A DNA stretch of 64,000 nucleotides from an uncultured Clostridia bacterium (GCA_947631235.1 CANRKO010000002.1:124001-188000); one strand, 5' to 3'. Numbered from the stretch's first letter, positions 16,272 through 26,196 are shown. Program-made: numbers and translations. The notes: generated by a model from the sequence alone, not told the origin.

Positions 16272-16290
16272 AGAGCCGTCACGCGGCTCT
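16272..16290 (-). promoter_or_regulatory. Leader hairpin upstream of the PL11 lyase
   Basis: AGAGCCG-TCACG-CGGCTCT stem-loop lies between the promoter and the ATG. It has no strong T-run on the minus strand, so it is more likely an mRNA 5' stabilising hairpin than a terminator. Confidence 0.4.
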
Positions 16291-16304
16291 TTCCTTATAT
16301 GTAA

Positions 16305-16333
16305 AATATAACATGGATTTACCTGCCTGTCAA
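16305..16333 (-). promoter_or_regulatory. Sigma-A promoter of the PL11 lyase gene
   Basis: Minus-strand TTGACA (16333-16328) and TATATT (16310-16305) with a 17-bp spacer, about 92 bp before the start codon. Confidence 0.8.
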
Positions 16334-16357
16334 GTAAAAAAGGCGGTGGTAAAAAAC

Positions 16358-16392
16358 GTAAAAAATATACGGTCGGACGCGCCGACCGTATA
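16358..16392 (-). terminator. Terminator of the sugar acetyltransferase gene
   Basis: TACGGTCGG-ACGCG-CCGACCGTA stem (16368-16390, extendable). On the minus strand it is followed by a T-rich tract, 12 bp after the stop of the acetyltransferase gene. Confidence 0.85.
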
Positions 16393-16403
16393 CGGAAATG
16401 ACG

Positions 16404-16970
16404 TTATTCGATTTTCCTTATAACCCGTGCCGGAACGCCGCCGACAACGGTGTTTGCGTCAACGTCCTTCGTGACGACCGCGCCCGCTGCGACCACGGCG
16501 TTATCGCCGACTGTAACGCCGGGGAGAATGGTAGCGTTCGAGCCTATCCACACGTTTTTGCCGATTATGACGGGCGCGGGAATGTTGTCGTGCCGTTTTT
16601 CGGGCGAGAGCCCATGGTTTATCGTCGCGATAACGACGCTGTGACCGATAAGCGTTCCGTCGCCTATCTGTATGCCGCCCCAGTCCTGAAAGCGGCAGCC
16701 GGAGTTTATAAACACGTTTTTGCCGAGCGTTATATTAAGTCCGCAGTCCGTGTAAAACGGCGTGAAAAGTCCGAAACTCCCGTGAACTTCTTTGCCCGTA
16801 AGTTCCGAAAAAATTTCACGAAGTTCCGTCGGCTCGTGGTATGAGCCGTTAAGCCGCGCCGTTATTTTAAGCGCGCGCTGACTTAATTCGTGCATTGCCA
16901 TGTGCATATCCGACCCCGCGACCGCAACCGTGCCGTTTCTCATTTTTTGTAAAAATTCCTCCGTTGTCAT
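16404..16970 (-). CDS. Maltose/galactoside O-acetyltransferase family protein (LbH)
   Basis: A 188-residue cytoplasmic acetyl-CoA-dependent sugar O-acetyltransferase of the Maa/LacA type. The N-terminal helical part is followed by a left-handed beta-helix with hexapeptide repeats ([44 protein letters not shown]) and the usual end [13 protein letters not shown]. The His in ATINHG is the expected catalytic residue. The acceptor sugar is unknown. It lies between the pectin lyase and the paralogous exported proteins, each probably with its own transcript. Confidence 0.88.
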   Translation of the reverse strand: MTTEEFLQKMRNGTVAVAGSDMHMAMHELSQRALKITARLNGSYHEPTELREIFSELTGKEVHGSFGLFTPFYTDCGLNITLGKNVFINSGCRFQDWGGIQIGDGTLIGHSVVIATINHGLSPEKRHDNIPAPVIIGKNVWIGSNATILPGVTVGDNAVVAAGAVVTKDVDANTVVGGVPARVIRKIE

Positions 16971-16999
16971 AATATCTCTCCGTTATTTTTTATTATTCA

Positions 17000-17653
17000 T
17001 TACTCGGCGAGCGAGAATACAGCCGTAATACCGCCGCTGCCGAGAGTCTCGCGCCAGCCCGTCAAGTCGTCGATATGACCGAGTTTTGTGTAACTCCATG
17101 AGTTTGAACCGTAAAACATGACAATTTGATTGCCGTTGTAAAGCACTATGTCGCCTGCGTCCGTCGTCATTTGACTGTTGCTTGTCGTAAGGCTTCTGCC
17201 GAGGGAACCCACCTTTTCAAATCCCGAATAATCGCTCATCTCAATCGTAACAGGTGACGCCTTCATCATCTCTATAAATTCGCCGACCGCCGCGTTATCC
17301 TCAAGCGTTGCGGTAAATACCGCGTCTCCTATTTGCACATTCATTTTTACATCGTCCTCCGTATCGGTGTTTGTGACGTTGATCGGTTCGAGCGTATCCA
17401 TATTCCACAAAAATGTCTTTACGCTTACGGTGTCGGACGTGTCGGGCGCGGTTATCACGCCGTTTTCGGGTTTATACATTTTGCAGCCGACGAGCCTTCC
17501 GCCCTCGTTGTACTCGGCAATAATCAGTCTTGCGCCGTCGTCAACGCCCGAAACCATCACGTTCTCACCGTCGGAGTAAGACTCAGCCGCGCACGCGGTA
17601 ATGCCCGCGGCGCATAAAATCACAGTTAAAATTATTGCAATAACCTTTTTCAT
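17000..17653 (-). CDS. Exported protein: shared surface domain + cyclophilin-like domain
   Basis: A 217-residue predicted lipoprotein or secreted protein (signal MKKVIAIILTVILCAAGITAC; the ITAC could be a lipobox). Residues about 22-98 are nearly identical to those of the neighbouring aldo/keto reductase gene and end in a VSVKTFLWNM...INVT motif common in clostridial surface proteins. Residues about 105-217 match the cyclophilin-like fold (VKMNVQIGDAVFTATLEDN, SDYSGFEKVG, IVLYNGNQIVMFYG). The ATG at 17653 has GGGAG upstream. It lies 14 bp after the reductase stop, so both probably come from one transcript. Confidence 0.8.
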   Translation of the reverse strand: MKKVIAIILTVILCAAGITACAAESYSDGENVMVSGVDDGARLIIAEYNEGGRLVGCKMYKPENGVITAPDTSDTVSVKTFLWNMDTLEPINVTNTDTEDDVKMNVQIGDAVFTATLEDNAAVGEFIEMMKASPVTIEMSDYSGFEKVGSLGRSLTTSNSQMTTDAGDIVLYNGNQIVMFYGSNSWSYTKLGHIDDLTGWRETLGSGGITAVFSLAE

Positions 17654-17667
17654 AATTTTTTCTCCCA

Positions 17668-18825
17668 TCAATACCAGTCGTGTTTTTCGTTCCTGTCGAG
17701 CGCGTTGATGCGCGTCATTTCATCATCGGTAAGTTCAAAGTCGTAGAGTTTTGTATTTTCGAGAATGTGGTCGGGGTTGCTCGAACCGGGGATAACGACG
17801 ACTCCCTTCTGTAAATTCCACCTTAGTATCACCTGCGCCGACGACACACCGTGCGCCGCAGCAATTTCGGAGATAACGCTGTCACCGAGAAGTTCCGCCG
17901 TGTGACCTCTGCCGCCGAGCGGGTACCAGCCCTGCACGACAATGCCCTTGCTTTGAATAAACGGTATCACGTCGTTTTCCTGATAGTACGGGTGGATTTC
18001 GTTCTGCACGAGCGCGGGCGGCGTGTCAACCTGCGGCAAAAACTCCGTCAGTTCCTCAACGTACCAGTTCGACAAGCCGATTGAACGGATTTTACCGTCC
18101 TCCACGAATTTTTCCATAGCCTTGTACGCCTTAACGTCGTTCGGGTCGGGGTGGTGCAGGAGCATTAAATCGACGTAGCCGATATTTAACTTGTCGATAC
18201 AGTCCCGGATTGACTGCTCGGGGTTTGCCATTTGCTCGCCGGGGTAAATTTTCGTTGTGACGAATATGTCCTCGCGCTTTATGCCGTACTCATCCATCGC
18301 CTCGCGCACGCCCTGTCCGACCTCAGCCTCGTTGCCGTACATCGACGCGGTGTCTATAAGCCGCACGCCGCATTTGAGCGCGGCTTTTACGGAGTTTACG
18401 CACGTTTCGCCCGTCAGGCTGTACGTCCCGAGACCGTTGATCGGCATTTCGTAGCCGCTGTTTAAGAGAACTTTTTTCGTATTAAAATTAAATTCTCCGA
18501 CATCGGGTTTGTTTTCGGGTACGGTCGGGGGCGTATCGGTTTTTGTGACGTTGATTGGTTCGAGCGTGTTCATGTTCCACAAAAATGTCTTTACGCTTAC
18601 GGTGTCGGATATGTCGGGTGCGGTTATCACGCCGTTTTCGGGCTTATACATTTTGCAGCCGACGAGCCTTCCGTCCTCGTTGTACTCGGCAATAATCAGT
18701 CTTGCGCCGTCGTCAACTCCCGAAACCATCACGTTTTCACCGTCGGAGTAAGACTCCGCCGCACACGCCGAAACACTCATAAGGCACGCAATCACAATCA
18801 ATATTAACGCCGCAATTCTTTTCAT
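17668..18825 (-). CDS. Exported aldo/keto reductase with N-terminal shared surface domain
   Basis: A 385-residue protein. A signal sequence ends at VSAC (possible lipobox). The ~78-residue domain shared with the next gene follows, then a Pro-rich linker (PPTVPENKP), then a full aldo/keto reductase barrel (about 110-385). The tetrad is complete: Asp in RLIDTAS, Tyr in MYGNE, Lys in TTKIYP and His in LLHHPDP. AKRs use NADPH, which is not expected outside the cell, so an exported form is odd. Divergent from a lysR gene, which is its likely regulator. Confidence 0.85.
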   Translation of the reverse strand: MKRIAALILIVIACLMSVSACAAESYSDGENVMVSGVDDGARLIIAEYNEDGRLVGCKMYKPENGVITAPDISDTVSVKTFLWNMNTLEPINVTKTDTPPTVPENKPDVGEFNFNTKKVLLNSGYEMPINGLGTYSLTGETCVNSVKAALKCGVRLIDTASMYGNEAEVGQGVREAMDEYGIKREDIFVTTKIYPGEQMANPEQSIRDCIDKLNIGYVDLMLLHHPDPNDVKAYKAMEKFVEDGKIRSIGLSNWYVEELTEFLPQVDTPPALVQNEIHPYYQENDVIPFIQSKGIVVQGWYPLGGRGHTAELLGDSVISEIAAAHGVSSAQVILRWNLQKGVVVIPGSSNPDHILENTKLYDFELTDDEMTRINALDRNEKHDWY

Positions 18826-18853
18826 AGCCGTTTCCTCCTTTTTCGTTTACTCT

Positions 18854-18882
18854 ATTATATAATGGGCATACAAAAATATCAA
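18854..18882 (-). promoter_or_regulatory. Promoter of the aldo/keto reductase operon
   Basis: Minus-strand TTGATA (18882-18877) and TATAAT (18859-18854), 17-bp spacer. Confidence 0.78.
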
Positions 18883-18888
18883 ATACTT

Positions 18889-18907
18889 ATATTGAATACC
18901 TTAATAT
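18889..18907. promoter_or_regulatory. Candidate LysR-type operator
   Basis: ATATT-N9-AATAT interrupted palindrome (contains T-N11-A) lies between the divergent reductase and lysR promoters. This is the usual place for autoregulation and control of the neighbour by a LysR protein. Confidence 0.5.
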
Positions 18908-18909
18908 GC

Positions 18910-18939
18910 TTGACAAGCATAACAACAGGGAAGTATAAT
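18910..18939 (+). promoter_or_regulatory. Promoter of the lysR gene
   Basis: TTGACA (18910-18915) and TATAAT (18934-18939), 18-bp spacer, ending 21 bp before the ATG. Confidence 0.78.
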
Positions 18940-18959
18940 ATAAAAAAGGAAGTGATTTT

Positions 18960-19841
18960 ATGGAAATCCGCGTATTGAAATATTTTCTCGCCGTGGCGCG
19001 GGAGATGAGCATATCGGCTGCCGCCGACACGCTGCATATAACGCAGCCTACGCTGTCGCGGCAGATTATGGATTTGGAAAAGGAGCTCGGCGCGCAGCTA
19101 ATCGTGCGCAGCAGCAAAAGGCTCAGCCTTACGCCCGACGGCATGAGACTGAAAAAACGCGCCGAGGAAATAATAAGCCTTGCCGACAAGACGACGGCTG
19201 AATTTTCGTCGGGCGAGAGCCATATCGGCGGAGACGTTTACATCGGCGGCGGAGAGACGGACACTATGCGTATGCTTGTGCGTATCGCGGCGCAGCTACG
19301 CGACGAACACAGCGACATTCATTTTCATATTTTCAGCGGCGACAGCGACGATATTACGGATAAGCTCGACAAAGGGATATTCGATTTCGGCGTTTTCGTC
19401 GAGCCTGCAGACGTGAGCAAATACGAGTACATAAGGCTGCCGGCGGTTGACAAGTGGGGAATTTTGATGCGCGCCGACAGTCCGCTTGCCGCCAAAGAAT
19501 ACATCGAACCCTCCGACCTGCGCGGCGTGCCGCTTATCGTGTCGCGCCAGTCGCTTACGAGCCGCGACATACCGAAATGGATAGGGCGCGATTTCGACGA
19601 CCTCAACGTCGTCGCAACGTACAATCTGATCTACAACGCGTCGCTCATGGCTGACGAGGGGCTGGGGTACGTGCTGTGTCTCGACAAAATAATCCGCACG
19701 AATGAGGGAAAGACGCTTACCTTCAGACCCTTAAAGTCCGACATGGAGGTGCATCTCGATATTGTGTGGAAGAAACATCAGGTATTTTCAAAAGCGGCTG
19801 AACTGTTTCTGCAAAGGCTGCGCGAAAAATATGAAAAATAA
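18960..19841 (+). CDS. LysR family transcriptional regulator
   Basis: A 293-residue regulator. The N-terminal winged helix-turn-helix (about 1-60, MSISAAADTLHITQPTLSRQI) is typical. The C-terminal periplasmic-binding-like domain (about 90-290) should bind a small effector that cannot be named. ATG follows AAGGAAGTGA. It is transcribed divergently from the exported aldo/keto reductase, which suggests it controls that operon. Confidence 0.93.
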   Translation: MEIRVLKYFLAVAREMSISAAADTLHITQPTLSRQIMDLEKELGAQLIVRSSKRLSLTPDGMRLKKRAEEIISLADKTTAEFSSGESHIGGDVYIGGGETDTMRMLVRIAAQLRDEHSDIHFHIFSGDSDDITDKLDKGIFDFGVFVEPADVSKYEYIRLPAVDKWGILMRADSPLAAKEYIEPSDLRGVPLIVSRQSLTSRDIPKWIGRDFDDLNVVATYNLIYNASLMADEGLGYVLCLDKIIRTNEGKTLTFRPLKSDMEVHLDIVWKKHQVFSKAAELFLQRLREKYEK

Positions 19842-19842
19842 A

Positions 19843-19869
19843 AAACGGAGAGGCATACCCTCTCCGTTT
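19843..19869. terminator. Bidirectional terminator between lysR and the ZIP transporter gene
   Basis: ACGGAGAGG-CATAC-CCTCTCCGT stem with A-run before and T-run after, between convergent stops. Confidence 0.85.
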
Positions 19870-19873
19870 CGCT

Positions 19874-20662
19874 TTACAGAAACAGCAGCAAGCTGAGCGC
19901 GATAATCGCCATACCGATTACGACGCTTATGATAGTGATTTTGCTTTTCTCGTACTCCCGCGCCATAGGTAGCAGCTCTTCGAGCGATATGAACATCATA
20001 ATTCCCGCGATCGCGCCGAACAGCACTCCGAATATCGTGTCGTTAAAGAACGGGCGCAGCAGCAGATACCCGATAATCGCGCCGAGCGGCTCGGTAACGC
20101 CCGAGAAAAACGATACCCAAAACGCCTTGCGCCTGCTGCCCGACGAATAATATATCGGCACAGAAGTCGCAATTCCTTCGGGTATGTTATGTATGGCTAT
20201 GGCGACGGCAATCGCGACGCCGAGGTGCGGGTCTTTGAGCGCCGATGTGAAGGTCGCGAGACCCTCGGGGAAATTATGTATTCCTATAGCAAGCGCGGTC
20301 ATAAATCCCATGCGTTTTAACGCGACGCTGCGGCTGTCCTTGTCGGTGAGATTGCCGATGTCGCCCTCAGCCGACGGCACGAAGTAGTCGATAAGCCCGA
20401 TAAACAGTATACCGCCGAAAAACGACGCGGCGGCGAGCCAGTAACCCCACTTGTCGCCGAACCCGCCCGACAGGTACGTGCGCGACTTTTGGAATATTTC
20501 CACCATCGAAACGTATATCATAACTCCCGCCGAAAAGCCGAGCGACGCGGCGAGAAATTTTGTGTTGGTTGTTTTCGCGAACAGCGCGATAACGCTCCCC
20601 ACACCTGTCGCAAGCCCCGCCATGACCGTCAGCGACAGCGCGAAAATAACATCCGTATTCAA
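19874..20662 (-). CDS. ZIP family divalent metal transporter (ZupT-like)
   Basis: Inner-membrane uptake carrier for Zn2+ and possibly Fe or Mn; 262 residues, about eight membrane segments. The two metal-binding helices carry HNFPEGLATF and HNIPEGIATSVPIYY, which define the ZIP/ZupT group. ATG has AAAAGGAGATGATA upstream. It stands alone, with the lysR terminator on one side and the methyltransferase gene diverging on the other. No metal-responsive operator is evident. Confidence 0.92.
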   Translation of the reverse strand: MNTDVIFALSLTVMAGLATGVGSVIALFAKTTNTKFLAASLGFSAGVMIYVSMVEIFQKSRTYLSGGFGDKWGYWLAAASFFGGILFIGLIDYFVPSAEGDIGNLTDKDSRSVALKRMGFMTALAIGIHNFPEGLATFTSALKDPHLGVAIAVAIAIHNIPEGIATSVPIYYSSGSRRKAFWVSFFSGVTEPLGAIIGYLLLRPFFNDTIFGVLFGAIAGIMMFISLEELLPMAREYEKSKITIISVVIGMAIIALSLLLFL

Positions 20663-20795
20663 AACGTATCATCTCCTTTTAAGTTCTCATGTTTAGAATA
20701 TGCCCGTGCATATTTTACGTTACGGAATATTTGACTTGCCAAATCAAAAAAAGAGGTATATAATAGGTAGAAAATAATAAGATAAAGGTGACGAT

Positions 20796-21563
20796 ATGCA
20801 GGACATAACCTCACAATCGAACGCGAAAATAAAATATATCCGTTCTCTTGCGCAGAAAAAATCACGCGCGGAGCATAGGGAGTACACCGTTGAGGGCGTA
20901 AAGTCGGTGCGCGACGCGCTCTCGTCGGACAGGGAAGTGACGGCGTTTTACGCGTCAAAATCCTTTACGGAAAACGAGGAATTCGACTATCCCGAAAATA
21001 TTCCCGTATACCGCGTAGAGGACGCGGTGTTTGAAAAGCTGTGCGACACAAAAACGCCGCAGGGCATACTTGCCGTAATAAAAATGACCGACACGCGCTT
21101 TGAATTGGACAAGGAAAAATTTTACATTTACTGCGACCGTCTGCAAGACCCCGGAAACCTCGGCACGGTCATACGCACAGCCGACGCGGCGGGCGCGGGC
21201 GGAGTGCTGCTGTCGGAGGGCTGCGCGGATCTTTACAGTCCGAAAACGGTTCGCGCAAGCATGGGCTCGTTTTTTAACGTAAACGTTATGACGGACGTGA
21301 GCGCAAAAACGCTCGAAGAGTGCGCCGTCGCGGGCTTTGCGATATACGGCGGTTCGCTCGGCGCAGACAGCATACCGTACACCAAGGCTGATTTTACAAA
21401 GCCGTGCGTGATAGTCATAGGAAACGAGGCGAACGGCATAAGCGGCGAGGTGTTAAGGCTGTGCCAAAGCGTTAAAATACCGATAATGGGCAAAGCCGAG
21501 TCGCTGAACGCGGGGGTTGCCGCAGCGGTGCTTATGTACGAGACTGTAAGGCAAAGGGCTTGA
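20796..21563 (+). CDS. SpoU/TrmH family RNA 2'-O-methyltransferase
   Basis: A 255-residue SAM-dependent methylase of ribose in rRNA or tRNA. The N-terminal substrate-binding domain (about 1-75) precedes the trefoil-knot SPOUT domain. The three SpoU motifs are intact: DRLQDPGNLGTVIRTADAAG, VIGNEANGIS and IPIMGKAESLNAGVAAAVLM. The exact target nucleotide cannot be set from sequence; RlmB/TrmH-like is as close as one can go. ATG has AAAGGTGACGAT upstream. dprA follows. Confidence 0.9.
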   Translation: MQDITSQSNAKIKYIRSLAQKKSRAEHREYTVEGVKSVRDALSSDREVTAFYASKSFTENEEFDYPENIPVYRVEDAVFEKLCDTKTPQGILAVIKMTDTRFELDKEKFYIYCDRLQDPGNLGTVIRTADAAGAGGVLLSEGCADLYSPKTVRASMGSFFNVNVMTDVSAKTLEECAVAGFAIYGGSLGADSIPYTKADFTKPCVIVIGNEANGISGEVLRLCQSVKIPIMGKAESLNAGVAAAVLMYETVRQRA

Positions 21564-21588
21564 CAAGTCGGAAATTTTGTAGTATTGT
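21560..21588 (+). promoter_or_regulatory. Promoter upstream of dprA
   Basis: TTGACA (21560-21565), overlapping the methyltransferase stop codon, and TATTGT (21583-21588), 17-bp spacer. Confidence 0.6.
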
Positions 21589-21618
21589 AACATATGATTT
21601 TGGATGAGGTGATTGTTT

Positions 21619-22794
21619 ATGGAAATGGAGCATATGCTGCATTGGCTGTGGCTCACTTCAAAATTTAACGGCGCGAACCGTAAAATCGCAAAACTTACCG
21701 AATTTTTCGGCGGAGTGGACGAGGTGTACGCGTCGCACGCCTTCAGCGAACTGAACCTCACCGACGAGGAAAAACGCATGTTAAACGACAAGGACTTGTC
21801 GAAAGCAGAGAAGATATGCGAGGAAGTGGCGCGTATCGGCGGTAAAATAATCGCCGTTGACGACGCGAATTACCCCAAACTCCTCAAACAAACCCACACA
21901 CCTCCGACGGTGCTGTATATAAAAGGCATGGTACCGTCGCTCGACGACGTGCTGACGATAGGCGTTGTCGGCACACGCGACATGAGCGTGTACGGCAGAA
22001 TTGTCACGGAACGGCTGTGCGCCAATCTTGCGAGAGTCGGTGTTGTGACGGTAAGCGGTATGGCTGCAGGTATCGACGCGGTCGGCGCGTGGGCGACAAT
22101 CGAGGAAGGCGGCGTGGCGGTAGGCGTGATTGGCTGCGGTATAGACATGGTTTACCCCACGGAAAACGCGGAACTTTACAAGGCGATAGCGGAGAGGGGC
22201 TGCATTATGACGGAGTTCCCGCCCGGAACGCCGCCCATATCGAAAAATTTCCCGATACGCAACCGTATAATAGCCGGACTGTCGCGCGGCGTGCTCGTAA
22301 CGGAAGCGCCGCCCAAAAGCGGAGCGCTGATAACGGCGCGTTATGCCATGGACGAGGGACGCGACGTGTTCGCAGTACCGCGCAACATTTCGGACGTGAG
22401 GTATTCCGGCACGAACAAGCTGATACAACAGGGCGCAAAGCTTATCACTCACCCGAACGACATACTTTGCGAGTACCCCTACGCGAAGAAGATAGAGGTA
22501 AAAGAGGTACCCGCGAGTGAAAAAAGGGAGCGTCATCACCTTCGAGCAACAGCGGCAAAACCGCCGAAGGCAAAAAAGGACGCGGACGATAAGATTAAGG
22601 AAAAGATAAAGTCGCTCTCGGGTACGGAGCGAACGATAGCCGAACTGCTCTTGGGGCGCGATATGCAGACAGATGAAATATCGCGCGTTACGGGTATGCC
22701 GATAAGCGAGCTTAACACACAGCTTGTAATGCTTGAAATGAAGGGCATTGTAAAAAAGCTGCCCGCAAGCGCGTACAGACTTAAAACTGATTAG
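21619..22794 (+). CDS. dprA: DNA-processing protein DprA
   Basis: A 391-residue cytoplasmic protein that loads RecA on single-stranded DNA taken up in transformation. An N-terminal helix-hairpin-like region is followed by the Rossmann-like core with VVGTRDMSVYG, SGMAAGIDAVG, GCGIDMVYP and SKNFPIRNRIIAGLS. A C-terminal winged helix (about 325-388) follows a Lys-rich linker. ATG 21619 sits after GAGGTG. It starts the dprA-topA-trmFO cluster common in Firmicutes; only 14 bp separate it from topA. Confidence 0.95.
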   Translation: MEMEHMLHWLWLTSKFNGANRKIAKLTEFFGGVDEVYASHAFSELNLTDEEKRMLNDKDLSKAEKICEEVARIGGKIIAVDDANYPKLLKQTHTPPTVLYIKGMVPSLDDVLTIGVVGTRDMSVYGRIVTERLCANLARVGVVTVSGMAAGIDAVGAWATIEEGGVAVGVIGCGIDMVYPTENAELYKAIAERGCIMTEFPPGTPPISKNFPIRNRIIAGLSRGVLVTEAPPKSGALITARYAMDEGRDVFAVPRNISDVRYSGTNKLIQQGAKLITHPNDILCEYPYAKKIEVKEVPASEKRERHHLRATAAKPPKAKKDADDKIKEKIKSLSGTERTIAELLLGRDMQTDEISRVTGMPISELNTQLVMLEMKGIVKKLPASAYRLKTD

Positions 22795-22808
22795 GAAGAA
22801 GGATAGAA

Positions 22809-24899
22809 ATGGCTGCGAAGAAAAAGCTTTTGATAGTGGAGTCGCCCGCAAAGGCGGGGACAATAAAAAAATATCTCGGAAAGGACTACACCGTTCTCGC
22901 ATCTATGGGACATATTATAGACCTCCCGAAGAGCAATATGGGCGTAGACCTCGAACACGATTTTGAACCGAAATATATAACGATACGCGGCAAGGGAACG
23001 CTTTTGGCGCAGCTTAAAAAGGAAGCGAAAAAGTCCGACGTCGTGTATCTCGCGACCGACCCCGACCGCGAGGGAGAAGCGATAAGCTGGCATCTTGCGG
23101 GCGCGCTCGGCATAGACCCGTCGTCGCCGTGCCGCGTGACGTTTAACGAGATTACGAAAACTGCTGTAAAAGCCGCGATAAAAGAGCCGCGCCCCATTGA
23201 TATGGATTTGGTTGACGCGCAGCAGGCGCGGCGCGTGCTTGACAGAATAGTCGGCTACACCATAAGCCCGATACTGTGGGAGAAGGTAAAGCGCGGACTG
23301 AGCGCGGGACGCGTGCAGTCGGTGGCGACAAGACTCATCTGCGACCGCGAGGAGGAAATAGAGAACTTCGTGCCGCAGGAGTACTGGACGATAGAGACGG
23401 AGCTTACCGACCCGAAGTCGAAAAAAAGCTTTACCGCGAAGTATTACGGCGAGAAAAACAAGGAAGTAAAGCTTGAAAACGCGGAGCAGTCGGCAGCCGT
23501 AGCGGCGAAGATAAAAAACGCCGCGTTCACCGTTGAAAGCGTAAAGAACGGCAAGCAAAAGCGCAAGCCGCAGCCGCCGTTTACGACGAGTACGCTCCAG
23601 CAGGAAGCGTCGAATAAATTCAGTTTCCAGTCGGCAAAGACGATGCAGATTGCCCAGACGCTTTACGAGGGCGTAAATCTTGGCGGCACTATCGGTACGC
23701 TCGGTCTTATAACGTACATGAGAACCGACTCTTTGCGTATCGCGGACGACGCGCAGAGAGAGGCGGTCGAGTACCTTACGGAAAAGTACGGCGGCGAATA
23801 CGTTCAGGCAAGGCAGTACAAAACAAAGAAGAACGCGCAGGACGCGCACGAGGCGATAAGACCGACCTCGATAAACATAAAACCGACAGGCATAAAGGAT
23901 AAGCTTACGCCCGACCAGTACCGCCTGTACAAACTTATATGGGAACGGTTCGCGGCAAGTCAGATGGCTGACGCGGTATACGACACCGCGCAGGTTACGA
24001 TCGACGCGGACGGTCACACGTTTAAGGCAAGCGGCTCGAAGATAGCGTTCGAGGGATACACGAAGGTATACGTTGAATCGACGGACAGCGGTAAAAAGGA
24101 TAAAATGCTGCCGCCGCTTGAAAAGGGTCAAAATCTCAAGCTGAAAAATCTTGACGAAAAACAGCACTTCACGCAGCCGCCCCCGCGTTACACGGACGCG
24201 ACGCTCGTCCGCGAGTTGGAGGAAAACGGCATAGGCAGACCGTCAACATACGCGCCGACGATAGCGACGATCGTTTCACGCGGCTACGTGACGCGCAGCA
24301 AGCGTCAGCTTGTGCCGACAGAGCTTGGATTTGTGACGGCTGAAATAATGAAAAACAACTTCAAGGACATAGTCGATGTTGAGTTTACCGCAGGTATGGA
24401 GGAAAAACTCGACGAGGTCGAGGAAGGCAAGGAAAAGTGGAAACGCGTCATAGAGGACTTTTACCCGCCGTTTAAGGACAATCTCGACAAGGCGCAGTCC
24501 GGCATCGAGAAAATAAAGATAAAGGACGAGGTAAGCGACGTAATATGCGACAAGTGCGGCAGAAACATGGTTTACAAGCTGTCGAAATTCGGTAAATTCC
24601 TCGCTTGCCCGGGCTACCCCGAGTGCCGCAACACGATGTCGATACGCGAGGGTACGGGCGTTGAGTGTCCGAAGTGCGGCGGCGAGATACTCGTCAGACA
24701 TTCGCGCAAGGGCAAGATATACTACGCGTGCGAAAAGCTGCCGAAGTGCGACTTTATGGCATGGGATATGCCGCTTAAAGAAAAGTGTCCGCAGTGCGGC
24801 GGACTGCTGCTCAAAAAGCAGGGCAGAAACGGTAAAATCTTCTGCATAAACGAGGACTGCAAATACGAGCGCAAGGCAAGCAAAAAGAATGAAGGTTAA
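22809..24899 (+). CDS. topA: DNA topoisomerase I
   Basis: Type IA topoisomerase that relaxes negative supercoils; 696 residues. Seen: the TOPRIM domain with [15 protein letters not shown] and DPDREGEAI, the active-site Tyr in [35 protein letters not shown], and three C-terminal four-Cys zinc ribbons starting at about 581, 620 and 659 ([24 protein letters not shown]). The ATG follows AGGAAGGATAGAA. The stop overlaps the trmFO start by 11 bases, indicating coupled translation. Confidence 0.98.
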   Translation: MAAKKKLLIVESPAKAGTIKKYLGKDYTVLASMGHIIDLPKSNMGVDLEHDFEPKYITIRGKGTLLAQLKKEAKKSDVVYLATDPDREGEAISWHLAGALGIDPSSPCRVTFNEITKTAVKAAIKEPRPIDMDLVDAQQARRVLDRIVGYTISPILWEKVKRGLSAGRVQSVATRLICDREEEIENFVPQEYWTIETELTDPKSKKSFTAKYYGEKNKEVKLENAEQSAAVAAKIKNAAFTVESVKNGKQKRKPQPPFTTSTLQQEASNKFSFQSAKTMQIAQTLYEGVNLGGTIGTLGLITYMRTDSLRIADDAQREAVEYLTEKYGGEYVQARQYKTKKNAQDAHEAIRPTSINIKPTGIKDKLTPDQYRLYKLIWERFAASQMADAVYDTAQVTIDADGHTFKASGSKIAFEGYTKVYVESTDSGKKDKMLPPLEKGQNLKLKNLDEKQHFTQPPPRYTDATLVRELEENGIGRPSTYAPTIATIVSRGYVTRSKRQLVPTELGFVTAEIMKNNFKDIVDVEFTAGMEEKLDEVEEGKEKWKRVIEDFYPPFKDNLDKAQSGIEKIKIKDEVSDVICDKCGRNMVYKLSKFGKFLACPGYPECRNTMSIREGTGVECPKCGGEILVRHSRKGKIYYACEKLPKCDFMAWDMPLKEKCPQCGGLLLKKQGRNGKIFCINEDCKYERKASKKNEG

Positions 24900-26193
24900 A
24901 GTAATAGGCGCGGGGCTTGCGGGCTGCGAAGCGGCGTGGCAGCTTGCGGAGCACGGCATTAACGCAGAGCTTTGCGAAATGAAACCCGAAAAGTATTCGC
25001 CCGCGCACAAAAGCGAAAACTTCGCCGAACTCGTATGCTCGAACTCTTTAAAGGCGGAGCGTATAGAAAACGCGTGCGGACTGTTAAAAGAGGAAATGCG
25101 GCTTTTCGGCTCGCTGATGATGAAAGCAGCCGACGTGAGCCGCGTACCTGCGGGCGGCGCGCTCGCGGTTGACCGAGACGTGTTTTCGTCGTACATCACC
25201 GACAAAATAAAGTCGCACCCGCTTATAACCGTGCATTACGGCGAAGTGAGCGAAATAAATACCGACGAGTACACGATAATCGCCACGGGACCCTTAACGT
25301 CCGACGCTATGGCAAAGGAAATATCGCGCCTTACGGGCGGCGACGAACTGTACTTTTACGACGCGGCAGCGCCGATCGTGACCGCCGATAGCATAGACAT
25401 GAGCAAGGCGTTTATGGCTGCGCGTTACGGCAGGGGCAGCGCGGACTACGTAAACTGCCCGATGACAAAGGACGAGTACGGCGCGTTTTACCGCGAACTT
25501 GTGAACGCCGAAACCGCGCCGCTGAAGGAATTTGAAAACGAAAAGGTGTTCGAGGGCTGTATGCCTGTGGAGGTAATGGCGAAACGCGGCAAACAAACGC
25601 TGACGTTCGGACCGTTAAAGCCCGTCGGACTTGTGGACCCGAAAACGGGGAAGGACGACGCTTACGCCGTGGTGCAGCTTAGAAGCGAGAACGCGGACGG
25701 TACGCTTTACAACATGGTCGGCTTTCAGACAAACCTCAAATGGGGCGAGCAAAAGCGCGTGTTCTCGATGATACCCGGGCTTGAAAACGCGGAATTTGTG
25801 CGTTACGGCGTAATGCACCGCAACACGTATATAAACTCGCCGCGCCTTTTGAACAAGTACTACCGTATGCGCGAGTACCCGAAAATATTTTTCGCCGGAC
25901 AGATTACAGGCGTAGAGGGTTACGTCGAGAGCGCGTCGAGCGGTATTTTGGCGGGGTACAATATGGCGAAAATGCTGTCGGGCAGGGAAATGTTCGAACC
26001 CGACGCGAGGACGTGCATAGGCGCGCTGCCGCTGTACATTTCAAATCCTCAAAACAGTGCGTTCCAGCCGATGAACGCGAACTTCGGCATAATAGAAGGG
26101 CTGGGCGAAAAAATACGAAATAAAGCCGAGCGTTACAACAAGACAGCGCTCCGTGCTTTAGATATAATAAAACAACAAACTAAGGAGATGTAA
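24889..26193 (+). CDS. trmFO: Methylenetetrahydrofolate-tRNA-(uracil-5-)-methyltransferase TrmFO
   Basis: FAD-dependent folate enzyme that makes ribothymidine at position 54 of tRNA. The 434 residues show an N-terminal dinucleotide fold ([16 protein letters not shown]), [22 protein letters not shown], and the C-terminal FAD segment [20 protein letters not shown]. Homologous to GidA but of TrmFO length. The ATG lies inside the end of topA. It is followed at 3 bp by a lipoprotein gene. Confidence 0.96.
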   Translation: MKVKVIGAGLAGCEAAWQLAEHGINAELCEMKPEKYSPAHKSENFAELVCSNSLKAERIENACGLLKEEMRLFGSLMMKAADVSRVPAGGALAVDRDVFSSYITDKIKSHPLITVHYGEVSEINTDEYTIIATGPLTSDAMAKEISRLTGGDELYFYDAAAPIVTADSIDMSKAFMAARYGRGSADYVNCPMTKDEYGAFYRELVNAETAPLKEFENEKVFEGCMPVEVMAKRGKQTLTFGPLKPVGLVDPKTGKDDAYAVVQLRSENADGTLYNMVGFQTNLKWGEQKRVFSMIPGLENAEFVRYGVMHRNTYINSPRLLNKYYRMREYPKIFFAGQITGVEGYVESASSGILAGYNMAKMLSGREMFEPDARTCIGALPLYISNPQNSAFQPMNANFGIIEGLGEKIRNKAERYNKTALRALDIIKQQTKEM

Positions 26194-26196
26194 ATT

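Noticed and set aside
22791-24167. Long minus-strand open frame opposite topA
   Set aside because: It is rich in Arg, Leu, Tyr and His with no family motifs and lies wholly antisense to a topoisomerase with all motifs intact; a composition shadow.
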